Shown here piece after piece: positions 29,042 to 38,483 of a DNA stretch of 64,000 bases. Position 1 is the first letter of the stretch, and each line of letters opens with the position of its first letter. The stretch is from Tsukamurella pulmonis (GTDB lineage Bacteria > Actinomycetota > Actinomycetes > Mycobacteriales > Mycobacteriaceae). The position numbers and the translations under genes were made by a program. The stretch lies in the NCBI RefSeq assembly GCF_900103175.1, contig NZ_FNLF01000002.1, positions 3,300,136 to 3,364,135 of the forward strand. The letters run 5' to 3'. The notes beneath the pieces are model-generated. The model worked only from the letters and a program-made list of their open reading frames with translations. It ran no database searches and was not told the origin of the DNA.

Positions 29042-30639
29042 ACCGCACCGTGCGCGAGATCGTCCACCAGCTGCTCCAGGACCGCGGCATCACGCACGTC
29101 TTCGGCAACCCCGGATCGACCGAGATGCGCTTCTTCCGGGACTTCCCCGCCGACCTCCGATACGTCGTCGGCCTGCAGGAGGCCTCGGTGATCGCGATGG
29201 CGGACGGTCATGCCCGCGCGACGGGCGGCGTCGGACTCGCGATGGTCCACTCTGCGTCGGGATTGGGGCACGGCCTGGGCAGCCTGTTCACCGCGGCGCG
29301 GAACGGGACCCCTCTGGTGGTGCTCGCGGGCCAACAGACCCGCTCGCTGCTGCCCCACGCGCCGTATCTCCAGGCGCAGGACGCGGCGGCGTTTCCGCGG
29401 CCGCACGTCAAGGATGCGATCGAACCCGCGCGCGCGGCCGACGTCCCGGAGCTCCTCGCCCAGGCCATCGATCTCGCAGCGGCACCTCCCGCGGGACCGG
29501 TGTTCGTGTCCGTCCCCGAGGACGACTGGGACGAGCCGGGCGGTGAGGTCGCGCCGCGGCGCGCCGCACGCGGCCTGCTCCTCCCCGCCGATTCGGCGCT
29601 CGCCGAGCTCGTCGACGATCTCACCGGAGCCCATCACCCAGCGCTCGTTCTCGGCGGCGCCGTGGAAGCCGGCGGAGGGCGCGGCGCCGCGGTCGCGCTC
29701 GCGCGGTCGCTGGGTGCGGCGGTGTACGCCGCCCCGCTCACCGACCGGGCGGCGTTCCCGGAGGACGACCCACATTTCGCCGGGTTCCTGCCCCCGTTCG
29801 CCGAGGGCGTGCGCGCGGCGCTGGACGGGCACGACGTGGTTCTCGTCGCGGGAGCGCCCGTCTTCACGTTCCACGTGCCGTCGGACGGGCCCGTCATCCG
29901 CCCCGGGACTCGGCTGTGGCACGTGACCGACGACCCGGGCGACGCGTCCCGGGCGTTGGCGGGGACCTCCCTGCTCGCCCCACCGGCGAGCACGGTGGGC
30001 GTGCTGGCACGGCTGACCGCCGCGGCCGGGACCGTGCCGCTGCGCGCACCGTCGGGCCGCACACGGGACGACGCCGTCGCCCCACCGGCCGCCGGGACGC
30101 TGAGCCCCGAGGCCGCGCTGGCCGCGATCGCCGCCGTGCTCCCCGACGATGCGCGGATCGTGGAGGAGGCGCCGACGCATCGCAATGCGATGCACGCGCA
30201 CCTGCCGATCCGCAGTGGGCAGGACTTCCACGTCGCCGCCAGCGGCGGACTGGGGTGGGGCATGCCCGCCGCGGTCGGCATCGCCCTCGCCGACCCCGAC
30301 CGCCCGGTGGTGTGCGTCATCGGCGACGGATCGAGCCTGTATTCGGTACAAGCCCTGTGGACTGCGGCGCAGCACGGCGCGGGCGTGCTCTTCGCGGTGC
30401 TGGACAACGGCGGGTACGCGGCGATGAAGGCGTTCGGAGGGCGCCTCGGGGTGTCCGACGCCCCCGGCCTCGACCTCCCGGGCGTCGATCCGACCGCACT
30501 CGCCCGGGGGTTCGGGGTCGGCGCCGCGACCGCCGGCACCCCCGACGAGGTCCGGTCCATGGCCGCGACGGCGATCGCCGGCCGGCGGCCGTTCCTGCTG
30601 CGGATTCCCGTGGGCCCCGCCGCCGGGGCCCTCTACTGA
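29038..30639 (+). CDS. mdlC: Benzoylformate decarboxylase
   Basis: Thiamine-diphosphate enzyme that converts benzoylformate to benzaldehyde and CO2. 533 residues, close to the 528 of Pseudomonas MdlC. Residues matching known catalytic ones are the Glu in FGNPGSTEM near residue 27, the His in MVHSASGLGHG near residue 69, and the His in APVFTFHVPSDG near residue 282. The ThDP/Mg motif is GDGSSLYSVQALWTAAQHGAGVLFAVLDNGGY. The GTG start overlaps the preceding stop (GTGA). Confidence 0.9.
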   Translation: MNRTVREIVHQLLQDRGITHVFGNPGSTEMRFFRDFPADLRYVVGLQEASVIAMADGHARATGGVGLAMVHSASGLGHGLGSLFTAARNGTPLVVLAGQQTRSLLPHAPYLQAQDAAAFPRPHVKDAIEPARAADVPELLAQAIDLAAAPPAGPVFVSVPEDDWDEPGGEVAPRRAARGLLLPADSALAELVDDLTGAHHPALVLGGAVEAGGGRGAAVALARSLGAAVYAAPLTDRAAFPEDDPHFAGFLPPFAEGVRAALDGHDVVLVAGAPVFTFHVPSDGPVIRPGTRLWHVTDDPGDASRALAGTSLLAPPASTVGVLARLTAAAGTVPLRAPSGRTRDDAVAPPAAGTLSPEAALAAIAAVLPDDARIVEEAPTHRNAMHAHLPIRSGQDFHVAASGGLGWGMPAAVGIALADPDRPVVCVIGDGSSLYSVQALWTAAQHGAGVLFAVLDNGGYAAMKAFGGRLGVSDAPGLDLPGVDPTALARGFGVGAATAGTPDEVRSMAATAIAGRRPFLLRIPVGPAAGALY

Positions 30640-30666
30640 GATGGGGCCGCACGACGCCTCGAGGGG

Positions 30667-30672
30667 TAGCTT
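30667..30672 (+). promoter_or_regulatory. -10 hexamer of the IclR regulator gene (leaderless)
   Basis: TAGCTT, 7 nt before GTG 30680; it argues for that start and for a separate promoter. Confidence 0.45.
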
Positions 30673-30679
30673 CGGTCTC

Positions 30680-31468
30680 GTGCAACGGTTCACGGTCGTC
30701 AAACGCCCCGAGTACGCGGTGCGGGCGGCGGACAACACCCTGCAGCTGTTGCTCCTGCTCCAGGCCGAACCCGACGGCGTCCGGGTCCAACAGGTGGCGG
30801 AGCACCTCGGTATGGCACCGTCGAGCGCGCACCGTCTCCTCTCCACCCTCGTCTACCGGGGGTTCGCGAGTCAGGACGCCGCACGCAGGTACGTCCCTGG
30901 GCCGATCCTCAACGGCCGCCGCGGGGTGGCGGGAGTAGCCGGTCTCCCCGCGCCGATCGCCGGGCCGCTCGCCGATCTCGCGCACACCACCGGGGAGACC
31001 GTCTCGCTCCTGCGCCGGGGTGGTGCCAGCGTCGAGTTCGTCGGCTCCATCGAGTCCCGCCAGCGGCTGCGGGTCGGGGAGCGCACCGGAACCGTCCTGC
31101 CGGCGCACCTGACGTCCGGTGGGAAGGCCCTCCTCGCGGCGTTCGGCGATGCCCCGGTACGCCGGATGTACACGGGGTCGGCCGCGCGCCGGGCGGGTAT
31201 CCAGCTCTCGGCGCCGGATCTCGAGTCGCTGATCGGCGAACTCGCGGAGGTCCGCGCGCACGGCTACGCCCTGAACTTCGGGCTCACGGAGGCCGGCATC
31301 TCGGCGATCGGGATGGCGGTGCCCGCCGAGGCCGGTCATCCTCCGACGTTCGCCGTCGCTGTCGGTGCCCCGTCGGTACGGGCCGACGTACTGACCGATC
31401 CCGCCACGAGGGCCGCGCTGCTCGACACCTGCGCGGCGCTCAGCGCGCCACTGAGCGAGATCTACTGA
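30680..31468 (+). CDS. IclR-family transcriptional regulator
   Basis: 262 residues with an N-terminal winged helix (LQLLLLLQ ... VQQVAEHLGMAPSSAHRLLSTLVYRGF) and a C-terminal IclR effector domain (residues about 90-262). It probably senses an aromatic acid and controls the divergent mandelate and gentisate operons through the palindrome at 25070-25090. The start is given as GTG 30680 because of the -10 spacing; ATG 30641, just after the decarboxylase stop, would add 13 residues. Confidence 0.85.
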   Translation: MQRFTVVKRPEYAVRAADNTLQLLLLLQAEPDGVRVQQVAEHLGMAPSSAHRLLSTLVYRGFASQDAARRYVPGPILNGRRGVAGVAGLPAPIAGPLADLAHTTGETVSLLRRGGASVEFVGSIESRQRLRVGERTGTVLPAHLTSGGKALLAAFGDAPVRRMYTGSAARRAGIQLSAPDLESLIGELAEVRAHGYALNFGLTEAGISAIGMAVPAEAGHPPTFAVAVGAPSVRADVLTDPATRAALLDTCAALSAPLSEIY

Positions 31469-31490
31469 GTTCCCGCTAGGTGAAACACGC

Positions 31491-31527
31491 GAACGCCCGG
31501 CACTCCCTCACGGGAGGCCGGGCGTTC
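31491..31527. terminator. Bidirectional terminator closing the mandelate operon
   Basis: Outer stem GAACGCCCGGC/GCCGGGCGTTC (11 bp) with an inner CTCCC/GGGAG stem and a TCAC loop, between the convergent IclR and DoxX genes. Confidence 0.75.
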
Positions 31528-31540
31528 GGCGTTGCGACGA

Positions 31541-32689
31541 CTACCGCTTGACCAGTGGATTGGCGCCGTTGAGTAGGACCCAGACGGTGACCGCCGCCGC
31601 GACCGCGATGATCAGCCAGACGAACGAGCCGATGTGCGGCCGGCGCGCCCAGCCCCGGTTGAAGTCGAGCGAGAGCTTGCCCGGACCGGTGAGGATGATG
31701 GCGACCGAGGCGAAGAGCAGCAGCAGCTCGAACTCGACGCCCTTGTCCTGCGAGAAGAACACGAAGCCGTTCCCCACGGTGGTGAGCTTGAACAGCGTGG
31801 CGGAGAGCATCACGCCCACGGCGCCCGCGGCCGCGATCGGGGTGAGCAGGCCCAGGATCAGCATCGCGCCACCACCGAGCTCGACGACGCCCGTGGCGAT
31901 CGAGATGACCTTGGTGAACCGCTCGAAGCCCAGTGACGGATCGTTGCCGTTCTGCAGATAGCTGGCGAATCCGTCGATGCCGGGGCCGCCCCAGATCCCG
32001 AACAGCTTCTGGATGCCGTGCGCGACGAGGATCGCGCCGACAGCCACGCGCAGCACGAGCAGTCCGAGGTCGGTGGTGCCGCGCCGGGCGGCCTTGCGAG
32101 CCTCCTCCAGTTCGGCCGAGACGTCGCCGACCGGCTTGCCGAACCGGCGGCCGGCCGGCGGTTCGATCTGCTCGGTCGCCGCGGTCTCCAGCGGGATGCC
32201 CTCGGCCTCGGCACGGGCCTGTGCGGCGCGCTCACGGCCCCGCCGCCGGTTGTAGCGCTTCCCGAACTCGTCGCGCTCGTCGCTCGAGAGGTCGGCGCGC
32301 TCCGTCGCGGCATCCGGGGAGGTCCCGGACGTCGAGATCGCCGCGGTGGCGGCGTTCGCCGCCGCGATCGCGGCGGCCAGGTCGCTGGTGTCGGGCACGC
32401 CGGGCGCGTCGTTCGCCACCGTCCCGGGCGCGGGAGTGGACGCCGCCGGCGTCGCCGCGGCGGGGGCGCTCACCGTCGTGTCGTCCGATGCCGATGCCGC
32501 GGGCTCGTCGCGGTAGCGCGGGAGCACCGGCCCGATGCCGGTGTCCGAGTCGTCGTGCGGGTCCAGGACGAACCCGCCCGTCGGGTGCCGCTCGCCGAAG
32601 CGCGGCAGCTCACCCGTGGACCGGAAGTCATAGGGTGACTCGGCCGCGCCCTCGCTGGTCTCGTTCTCGATTCCGTCCTTGTCACTCAC
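31541..32689 (-). CDS. DoxX-family membrane protein with long disordered N-terminus (Rv3005c homologue)
   Basis: 382 residues. Residues 1-210 are low-complexity, Ala/Thr/Asp-rich and probably cytoplasmic and disordered. From about residue 215 there is a DoxX domain with four transmembrane helices (LGLLVLRVAVGAILVAHGIQKLFG ... GVVELGGGAMLILGL), then one more helix at the C-terminus. In M. tuberculosis Rv3005c is known to take part in a membrane-associated oxidoreductase complex with SodA and SseA. GTG 32689 is the start, with TAGGCT 7 nt upstream. Confidence 0.82.
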   Translation of the reverse strand: MSDKDGIENETSEGAAESPYDFRSTGELPRFGERHPTGGFVLDPHDDSDTGIGPVLPRYRDEPAASASDDTTVSAPAAATPAASTPAPGTVANDAPGVPDTSDLAAAIAAANAATAAISTSGTSPDAATERADLSSDERDEFGKRYNRRRGRERAAQARAEAEGIPLETAATEQIEPPAGRRFGKPVGDVSAELEEARKAARRGTTDLGLLVLRVAVGAILVAHGIQKLFGIWGGPGIDGFASYLQNGNDPSLGFERFTKVISIATGVVELGGGAMLILGLLTPIAAAGAVGVMLSATLFKLTTVGNGFVFFSQDKGVEFELLLLFASVAIILTGPGKLSLDFNRGWARRPHIGSFVWLIIAVAAAVTVWVLLNGANPLVKR

Positions 32690-32696
32690 GGAAACC

Positions 32697-32702
32697 AGCC
32701 TA
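32697..32702 (-). promoter_or_regulatory. -10 hexamer of the DoxX gene (leaderless)
   Basis: TAGGCT on the minus strand, 7 nt before GTG 32689. Confidence 0.5.
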
Positions 32703-32754
32703 GAGTGCGAACGCGCCGACGGCCGGGAGCGAACCGCGGCCTCGGCACGATCGG

Positions 32755-32760
32755 TAGTGT
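32755..32760 (+). promoter_or_regulatory. -10 hexamer of the lppZ-like gene (leaderless)
   Basis: TAGTGT, 6 nt before ATG 32767. Confidence 0.5.
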
Positions 32761-32766
32761 GGCGGC

Positions 32767-33891
32767 ATGAGTGAGGGGACCGGCCGCGCACGCTCCGGCG
32801 CGCGGCGCGCCGTCGTGGTCGCGGCGGCTGCGGCGCTGCTGGCGGGGTGCGCCGACTTCTCGGACAGCGAGGCGGCGCCCTTCACGGGGCCGCCCACCGG
32901 CGGGGTGACCACCACTAAACCGCCGGCCCCCGCCCTGCCGAGCGCGGCGCCCAAGGCGCCGGGCCCGTGCATCGACCAGAACCCGCAGGTGCTCGCCACC
33001 TGCCTCACCACGCCCACCGACCTGATCCCCACCGACGATTTCGCGCACGCCTACGTCGCGGAGCGCGGCGGCGCCGTCATGTACACGACGACGGACCTAC
33101 CCAACCGGGAGGTGCTTCGGGTCGGCGCGGACACCACCGGCGACGGCGGGCTCACCGCGCTGGCGCTGTCCCCGTCGTACGACCAGGATCGGCTGTTCTA
33201 CGCCTACGTGAGTACCCCCACCGACAACCGGGTGGTGCGCGTGACGCCGGGCGACGAGCCGAAGGTGATCCTCTCCGGGATCCCGAAGGGCGCCACCGGC
33301 AACGCCGGCTCACTCCTGTTCTCCGGCCGCGATCTGCTCGTGGCCACCGGCAACGCGGGCGACGCGAACGCGGCGCGCGACCCGGCTTCGCTCGCGGGCA
33401 AGGTGCTGCTGCTGCCCGATCCCGGCACCGTCTCCCCGGTGCGCCCCAAGGTGCTCGCGACGGACGGCGGCGTCCGGCAGTCGCTGTGCTCGGTTCCCGG
33501 GGGCGGGCCGGTCTTCATCGCCGATCAGGGGCTCACCCAGGACCGGCTGCGCGTGCTCACCCCGAACCAGCCCGCGTCCGTCGTGTGGAGCTGGCCCGAC
33601 CGGCCCGGCCTCGCGGGGTGCGCCGCGATCGACGGTGCCGTCTTCGTCAGTCAGTCACGGCCCGGCACGGTCGAGATGCTCAAGCTTCCCGAGGGGCCGA
33701 CCGCGGCCGACGGTGAGCCGATCCAGGTTCTCGATCGCACGAAGTACGGCGTCGTCGGGCGCCTGGCGATCGGCCCGAAGGACCTGCCCCAGGGCGTGAC
33801 GACGAACAAACCCGAGCCGCAGGCGCCCACGGACGACCGCGTCGTGCTGATCCCGCCGCCGAGCGGCGACGCGGGAGCCACCGACGACTGA
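32767..33891 (+). CDS. lppZ: Lipoprotein with PQQ/sorbosone-dehydrogenase-like beta-propeller (LppZ, Rv3006 homologue)
   Basis: 374 residues. A lipobox LLAGC places the lipidated cysteine at residue 28. After a Pro/Thr-rich linker, the rest reads as a glucose/sorbosone dehydrogenase-type propeller (AYVAERGGAVMY, DGGLTALALSPSYDQDRLFYAYVS, GNAGSLLFSGRDLLVATGNAGD). Position and neighbours match Rv3006. The enzymatic activity is unproven. It is exported and anchored to the outer face of the membrane. Confidence 0.85.
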   Translation: MSEGTGRARSGARRAVVVAAAAALLAGCADFSDSEAAPFTGPPTGGVTTTKPPAPALPSAAPKAPGPCIDQNPQVLATCLTTPTDLIPTDDFAHAYVAERGGAVMYTTTDLPNREVLRVGADTTGDGGLTALALSPSYDQDRLFYAYVSTPTDNRVVRVTPGDEPKVILSGIPKGATGNAGSLLFSGRDLLVATGNAGDANAARDPASLAGKVLLLPDPGTVSPVRPKVLATDGGVRQSLCSVPGGGPVFIADQGLTQDRLRVLTPNQPASVVWSWPDRPGLAGCAAIDGAVFVSQSRPGTVEMLKLPEGPTAADGEPIQVLDRTKYGVVGRLAIGPKDLPQGVTTNKPEPQAPTDDRVVLIPPPSGDAGATDD

Positions 33892-33903
33892 CGCGCGGTC
33901 CTC

Positions 33904-33919
33904 CCGGCCTCACGGCCGG
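33904..33919. terminator. Short hairpin between lppZ-like and gatB
   Basis: CCGGCC and GGCCGG around a TCAC loop, in the 41-bp gap between convergent genes. A weak terminator at best. Confidence 0.35.
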
Positions 33920-33932
33920 CGGCGGCGACCGG

Positions 33933-35444
33933 TCACTCGCAGGCAGCGAGCACCAGCTCGCGGACACGGGCGGCGTCCGCCTGGCCGCGGGTGGCCTTCA
34001 TGACGTCGCCCACTATCTTGCCGGCGGCCTGCACCTTGCCGGCCTTGATCTTCTCGACGATGTCGGGGTTGGCGGCGAGCGCCTCGTCGACGGCCTTCTG
34101 CAGCGCACCGTCGTCGCGGACCACCTCGAGGCCCCGCGCCGCGACGACCTCGTCGGGCTCGCCCTCGCCGTCGAGCACGCCGACGATGACCTGCTGCGCG
34201 AGCTTGCTGGTGAGCTTGCCCTCGTCGACCAGGGCGATGACGCGGGCCACCTGGGCGGGCGTGATGGCGAGCTCGGCGAGCTCCACCCCACGCGAGTTGG
34301 CCTGCTGCGGAAGGAAACTGCCCCACCAGGACCGCGCCGCGTCGGGCGTGGCGCCCGCGTCCACGGTGGCGATGATCGCATCGATCGCGCCGAGGTTGAC
34401 CAGGTCGCGCATGACCTCGTCGGACAGGCCCCAATCGGACTGGATCCGGGCGCGCCGCAACCACGGCAGCTCCGGGATGGTGCCGCGCAGCTCCTCGACC
34501 AGCTCCGCCGCCGGCGCGACCGGGCCGAGATCGGGGTCCGGGAAGTAGCGGTAGTCGTCGGCGGTCTCCTTGGGGCGACCGGCGGTGGTGGTGCCGTCGC
34601 CCTCCTGGAAGTGTCGCGTCTCCAGGACGACGGTGCCGCCGGCGTCGAGAACGGCGGCCTGGCGCCGCATCTCGTACCGCACCGCGACCTCGACGGACCG
34701 CAGCGAGTTGACGTTCTTCGTCTCGGTGCGGGTACCGAACTCGGCGGACCCGACGGGCTTGAGCGAGACGTTGGAGTCGCAGCGCATCGAGCCCTGATCC
34801 ATGCGGACGTCGGAGACGTCCAGCGACGCCAACAGATCGCGCAGCGCCGTGACGTAGGCCCGCGCGATCTCGGGTGCCCGCTCCCCCGCACCCTCGATGG
34901 GCTTGGTGACGATCTCGACGAGCGGCACCCCCGCACGGTTGAAGTCGAGCAGCGAGTGCGAGGCGCCGTGGATGCGGCCGGTCGCGGAGCCGACGTGCGT
35001 CGACTTACCCGTGTCCTCCTCCATGTGCGCACGCTCGATCTCCACCCGCCAGGTGCTGCCGTCCTCGAGCGGCACGTCGAGGTAGCCGTCGTAGGCGATC
35101 GGATCGTCGTACTGGCTGATCTGGTAGTTCTTCGGCTGGTCGGGGTAGAAGTAGTTCTTCCGGGCGAACAGCGACGAGGGCCGGATCGAGCAGTTCAGGG
35201 CCAGGCCGATGCGGATGGCCGACCGCACCGCCGCCTCGTTGACGACGGGCAGCGCGCCGGGCATGCCGAGGCAGGTGGGGCACACCTGGGTGTTGGGCTC
35301 GGCGCCGAACTCGGTGCGGCAGCCGCAGAACATCTTGGTGGCGGTGCCGAGCTCGACGTGGACCTCCATGCCCATCACGGGCTCGTAGCGGGCAACGACG
35401 TCCGCGTACTCGGGGAGATCCAGATCGGCAAGCTCGGCACTCAT
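33933..35444 (-). CDS. gatB: Asp/Glu-tRNA(Asn/Gln) amidotransferase subunit B
   Basis: tRNA-binding and glutamyl-phosphate-forming subunit of the GatCAB complex, which makes Gln-tRNA(Gln) or Asn-tRNA(Asn). 503 residues. The zinc-site cysteines are in [29 protein letters not shown] near residue 40; the C-terminal YqeY-like tail domain follows residue 350. The start ATG 35444 follows TAGGCT by 6 nt. It is separated here from gatA and gatC by the pfkA region, whose 6.4-kb insertion enlarges the gap. Confidence 0.96.
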   Translation of the reverse strand: MSAELADLDLPEYADVVARYEPVMGMEVHVELGTATKMFCGCRTEFGAEPNTQVCPTCLGMPGALPVVNEAAVRSAIRIGLALNCSIRPSSLFARKNYFYPDQPKNYQISQYDDPIAYDGYLDVPLEDGSTWRVEIERAHMEEDTGKSTHVGSATGRIHGASHSLLDFNRAGVPLVEIVTKPIEGAGERAPEIARAYVTALRDLLASLDVSDVRMDQGSMRCDSNVSLKPVGSAEFGTRTETKNVNSLRSVEVAVRYEMRRQAAVLDAGGTVVLETRHFQEGDGTTTAGRPKETADDYRYFPDPDLGPVAPAAELVEELRGTIPELPWLRRARIQSDWGLSDEVMRDLVNLGAIDAIIATVDAGATPDAARSWWGSFLPQQANSRGVELAELAITPAQVARVIALVDEGKLTSKLAQQVIVGVLDGEGEPDEVVAARGLEVVRDDGALQKAVDEALAANPDIVEKIKAGKVQAAGKIVGDVMKATRGQADAARVRELVLAACE

Positions 35445-35450
35445 GCCTCC

Positions 35451-35456
35451 AGCCTA
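35451..35456 (-). promoter_or_regulatory. -10 hexamer of gatB (leaderless)
   Basis: TAGGCT on the minus strand, 6 nt before ATG 35444. Confidence 0.5.
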
Positions 35457-35468
35457 ATCGGATGCCGG

Positions 35469-36641
35469 TCAGCGCACCGCGACGGCCACCGCGTCCGCGG
35501 TCACGGTGATCGTGCCCGAGACGTACCCCGCGTCGGATCCGGTCAGCGGGCGGCCGTCGCGCGCGGTCGCGGTGAACGTCCACGGGCGGTTGTCGGTGAA
35601 GCGGACCTGCCCGTCGCGCACGGCATCGCCCAGGTCGATGTCCTCGACGTTCGGCGCGGTCCAGGTGTACGTGCCGTTCTCGCCGGAGTAGTCCGACTGC
35701 GGGCAATCGGCGGGGAAGCGGTCCTTCGAGGCGGCGCACGCCGCGTACTTCGCCGAGATCTGCTGCCGCGCGGAGGCCTTGGCGGCGTCGCTGAGGCCGA
35801 AGGCGATCGAGAAGGTGGTGCCGACGCTGAACCGGGACAGGCCCCGCACCGACGCCTGGCCCTTGTCGTCCGACGAGGTGTACTTCGACTTCTGCGGGGC
35901 CAGGTTCTTGTTGGCCGAACCGAGGTCGAGCGCACCGGGGAAGACGTAGACCACGCCGGAGGCCGGCAGCGGCTTGCCGAGCACGGTGACGTTCTTCTTG
36001 TCGGACTCGTAGGAGGAGTACGGCTTGAGCTGCACCGCGGCGGTGGCGAGCTTCCAGTCGTCGCCCACCTTCTCAAGGGTGAGTTCCTCGTCGTAGGCGA
36101 CCTCGCCGATGGTGACCGTCAGATGCACCGTCCCGGCGAATCCGGCGCTCTCGCTGACGATCGTCAGGTCCTTGATCGGAGCGAGGTCGCGCTGCTTGCG
36201 CAGGATCTCATCGGTGAGCAACTCGGTGGAGGCGGGCGCCTCCTTGCCGTAGCTCAGCGCCTTCGCCGCGTCGCCGGCCTGCAGCGCGGCGAAGTAGGCC
36301 TTGACGGTGCCGCCGGGCGAGCCCGCGCCGCCGCCACCCCCGATGCTCTTGACGACGGCGACCCCCGCGATGAGCACGATCACCAGCAGCACGGCGCCGC
36401 CGCCGATCAGGGCGGGGATCAGCCAGCCCGGCCGGGGCTTCTTCGGGGCTCCGGGGCTCGGCGGGAACGGCGGTGTCCCCTGCGGGCCGGGCGTCGCGAA
36501 TCCCTGGGCCGCCGGGTAGGAGGGGTACGACGGTGCGCCGCCCTGCGCGTACTCGGGGCCCTGCCACGTCGGGCGCAGCTGGGTGGACTGGTTCGGGTCG
36601 TGCGGGTCGAAGCCGGGGTTCGAGGGAGGACTCTGGTTCAT
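35469..36641 (-). CDS. Membrane-anchored protein with Pro-rich N-terminus, unknown function
   Basis: 390 residues: a Pro/Gly/Gln-rich cytoplasmic segment of about 75 residues, one transmembrane helix (LIPALIGGGAVLLVIVLIAGVAVV), a Gly-rich hinge, and a large extracellular part. Residues about 110-190 (GTVKAYFAALQAGDAAKALSY) look like a DUF4878/NTF2-like fold common in actinobacterial surface proteins; the remainder has no recognisable domain. It lies between gatB and pfkA, with no operon clue to function. Confidence 0.7.
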   Translation of the reverse strand: MNQSPPSNPGFDPHDPNQSTQLRPTWQGPEYAQGGAPSYPSYPAAQGFATPGPQGTPPFPPSPGAPKKPRPGWLIPALIGGGAVLLVIVLIAGVAVVKSIGGGGGAGSPGGTVKAYFAALQAGDAAKALSYGKEAPASTELLTDEILRKQRDLAPIKDLTIVSESAGFAGTVHLTVTIGEVAYDEELTLEKVGDDWKLATAAVQLKPYSSYESDKKNVTVLGKPLPASGVVYVFPGALDLGSANKNLAPQKSKYTSSDDKGQASVRGLSRFSVGTTFSIAFGLSDAAKASARQQISAKYAACAASKDRFPADCPQSDYSGENGTYTWTAPNVEDIDLGDAVRDGQVRFTDNRPWTFTATARDGRPLTGSDAGYVSGTITVTADAVAVAVR

Positions 36642-36724
36642 GCCGGTCAGCGTGCGGGAGCGCGCTTAACGGGCGCTTCGCGTCCGCCAGTCCCCCGGAC
36701 CCCGTCGGCGGCCGGCGCGACGGC

Positions 36725-37762
36725 TCAGCCGAAGAACTCGGCGGCGTCGTCGTAGCGGTCCCGGGGCACCCGCTTGAGCTGCTTGACCGCGTCGGCGAGC
36801 GGCACCAGACCGATCTGCGTGCCGCGCAGCGAGACCATCTGCCCGAACTTCCCGGCGTGCGCGGCGTCGGCCGCGTTGACGCCGTACCGGGTCGCGAGCA
36901 CGCGGTCCGCGGGAGTGGGAGTGCCGCCGCGCTGCACGTGGCCGAGGACCGTGGTGCGGACCTCCTTGTTGATCCGCTGCTCGATCTCGACGCCCAGCTG
37001 GTGGGCGACCCCGGTGAACCGCTCGTGGCCGAACTCGTCGGTGCCGCCGACCCGCAGCTCCATGGAGCCCTCGGCCGGCTTCGCCCCCTCGGCGACCACG
37101 ACGATGAAGCTGGAGTGGCCGCGCTGGAAGCGGCGCTTGATCAGGCGGCAGAGCTCCTCGACGTCGAACGGGACCTCGGGGATGAGCACCATGTGCGCGC
37201 CGGAGGCCAGGCCCGAGTTCAGCGCGATCCAGCCCGCGTGCCGCCCCATCACCTCGACGATCATCACGCGCTGGTGCGATTCGGCGGTGGAGTGCAGCCG
37301 GTCGATCGCGTCGGTGGCGATGGTCAGGGCCGTGTCGAAACCGAAGGTGACGTCGGTGCAGTCGATGTCGTTGTCGATCGTCTTGGGGACGCCGACCACG
37401 GGCACGCCCTCGTCGGCGAGCCAGGACGCCGCGGTGAGCGTGCCCTCGCCGCCGATCGGGATGAGCACGTCGATGCCGTTGTCGTCGAGGGTCTGCTTGA
37501 TCCGGTCGAGGCCGGCGCGCAGCACGTCGGGATGGGTGCGGGCGGTGCCCAGCAGGGTGCCGCCCTTGGTCAGCAGTCGATCGTTGCGGTCGTCGTCGGA
37601 GAGCTGCACGCGCCGGTCCTCGAGCAGGCCGCGCCACCCGTCCTGGAAACCGACGACGGCGGAGCCGTACCGTGACGCGCTCGTGCGGACCACCGCGCGG
37701 ATCACCGCGTTCAGGCCCGGGCAGTCGCCGCCGCCGGTGAGGACTCCGATTCGCAGACTCAT
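36725..37762 (-). CDS. pfkA: 6-phosphofructokinase (ATP-type, group III)
   Basis: Phosphorylates fructose 6-phosphate in glycolysis. 345 residues. The phosphate-binding GGGDCPGLN is near residue 10 and GGEGT near residue 102. The glycine at the position that separates ATP from PPi enzymes is kept (PPi enzymes have Asp), with a lysine in PKTIDNDID as in actinobacterial ATP enzymes. Substrate residues in [10 protein letters not shown] and the C-terminal [15 protein letters not shown] are present. Confidence 0.93.
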   Translation of the reverse strand: MSLRIGVLTGGGDCPGLNAVIRAVVRTSASRYGSAVVGFQDGWRGLLEDRRVQLSDDDRNDRLLTKGGTLLGTARTHPDVLRAGLDRIKQTLDDNGIDVLIPIGGEGTLTAASWLADEGVPVVGVPKTIDNDIDCTDVTFGFDTALTIATDAIDRLHSTAESHQRVMIVEVMGRHAGWIALNSGLASGAHMVLIPEVPFDVEELCRLIKRRFQRGHSSFIVVVAEGAKPAEGSMELRVGGTDEFGHERFTGVAHQLGVEIEQRINKEVRTTVLGHVQRGGTPTPADRVLATRYGVNAADAAHAGKFGQMVSLRGTQIGLVPLADAVKQLKRVPRDRYDDAAEFFG

Positions 37763-37816
37763 GGGAGCGATCTTGCCGGGTCGACCCCCAACCTGTCATG
37801 ACAACTCACGAGTAGT

Positions 37817-38473
37817 TCACCCGGGCGTGACGACCCCGGTCTCGTAGGCGTAGACCACGGCCTGCGCGCGATCGCGCAGGCCCAGCTTCTGCAGCACCTT
37901 GCTGACGTGCGTCTTGACGGTCTGATCGGAGACGAACAGCGCCCCCGCGATCTCGGCGTTGGAACGGCCGGCGGCGACGGCCTCGAGCACCTCGCGCTCG
38001 CGGGGCGTGAGCGTCGCGAGCTCGGGCGGCGGGGTCCGACGGTGCGCCCGGGCGGCGGTGACCTCGGCGATCATCCGCCGGGTGACCGACGGGGCGAGCA
38101 GCGACTGGCCCTCGTGCACCACCCGGACGGCGCGCACGAGCTCCTCGGCGGGGGCGTCCTTGAGCATGAAGCCCGAGGCCCCGACGCGCAGTGCCTCGTA
38201 GACGTAGTCGTCGATGTCGAACGTGGTGAGCATCAGCACGCGGACGCCGTCGTGGCGGCGCAGGATCTCGGCGGCGGCCTGCAGCCCGTTCATCTCGGGC
38301 ATGCGCACGTCCATGAGCACCACGTCGGGTTGCAGCCGCGCGACCTCCGCCACCGCGGCCTTGCCGTCGGGGGCGTCCCCGATCACGGAGATGTCCGGTT
38401 GCGCACCCAGCAGGGCGCCGAAGCCCTGCCGGACCATGGCTTGATCGTCGGCGATGAAGACGGTGATGGACAC
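37817..38473 (-). CDS. Two-component response regulator, NarL/LuxR type
   Basis: 218 residues. Receiver domain with the phospho-acceptor Asp in VVLMDVRMPEMNG near residue 53 and the conserved Thr/Lys (TTFDIDD, GFMLKD). A LuxR helix-turn-helix follows (LTPREREVLEAVAAGRSNAEIAGALFVSDQTVKTHVSKVLQKLG). It is paired with the kinase gene upstream (10-bp gap). The target genes are unknown; the divergent phospholipase operon is the nearest candidate. Start GTG 38473. Confidence 0.92.
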   Translation of the reverse strand: MSITVFIADDQAMVRQGFGALLGAQPDISVIGDAPDGKAAVAEVARLQPDVVLMDVRMPEMNGLQAAAEILRRHDGVRVLMLTTFDIDDYVYEALRVGASGFMLKDAPAEELVRAVRVVHEGQSLLAPSVTRRMIAEVTAARAHRRTPPPELATLTPREREVLEAVAAGRSNAEIAGALFVSDQTVKTHVSKVLQKLGLRDRAQAVVYAYETGVVTPG

Positions 38474-38483
38474 TCTGAGCAGC

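Noticed and set aside
28390-30846. 818-codon open frame antisense to the mandelate genes
   Set aside because: Low-complexity shadow of the dehydrogenase and decarboxylase, which carry clear catalytic motifs on the plus strand.
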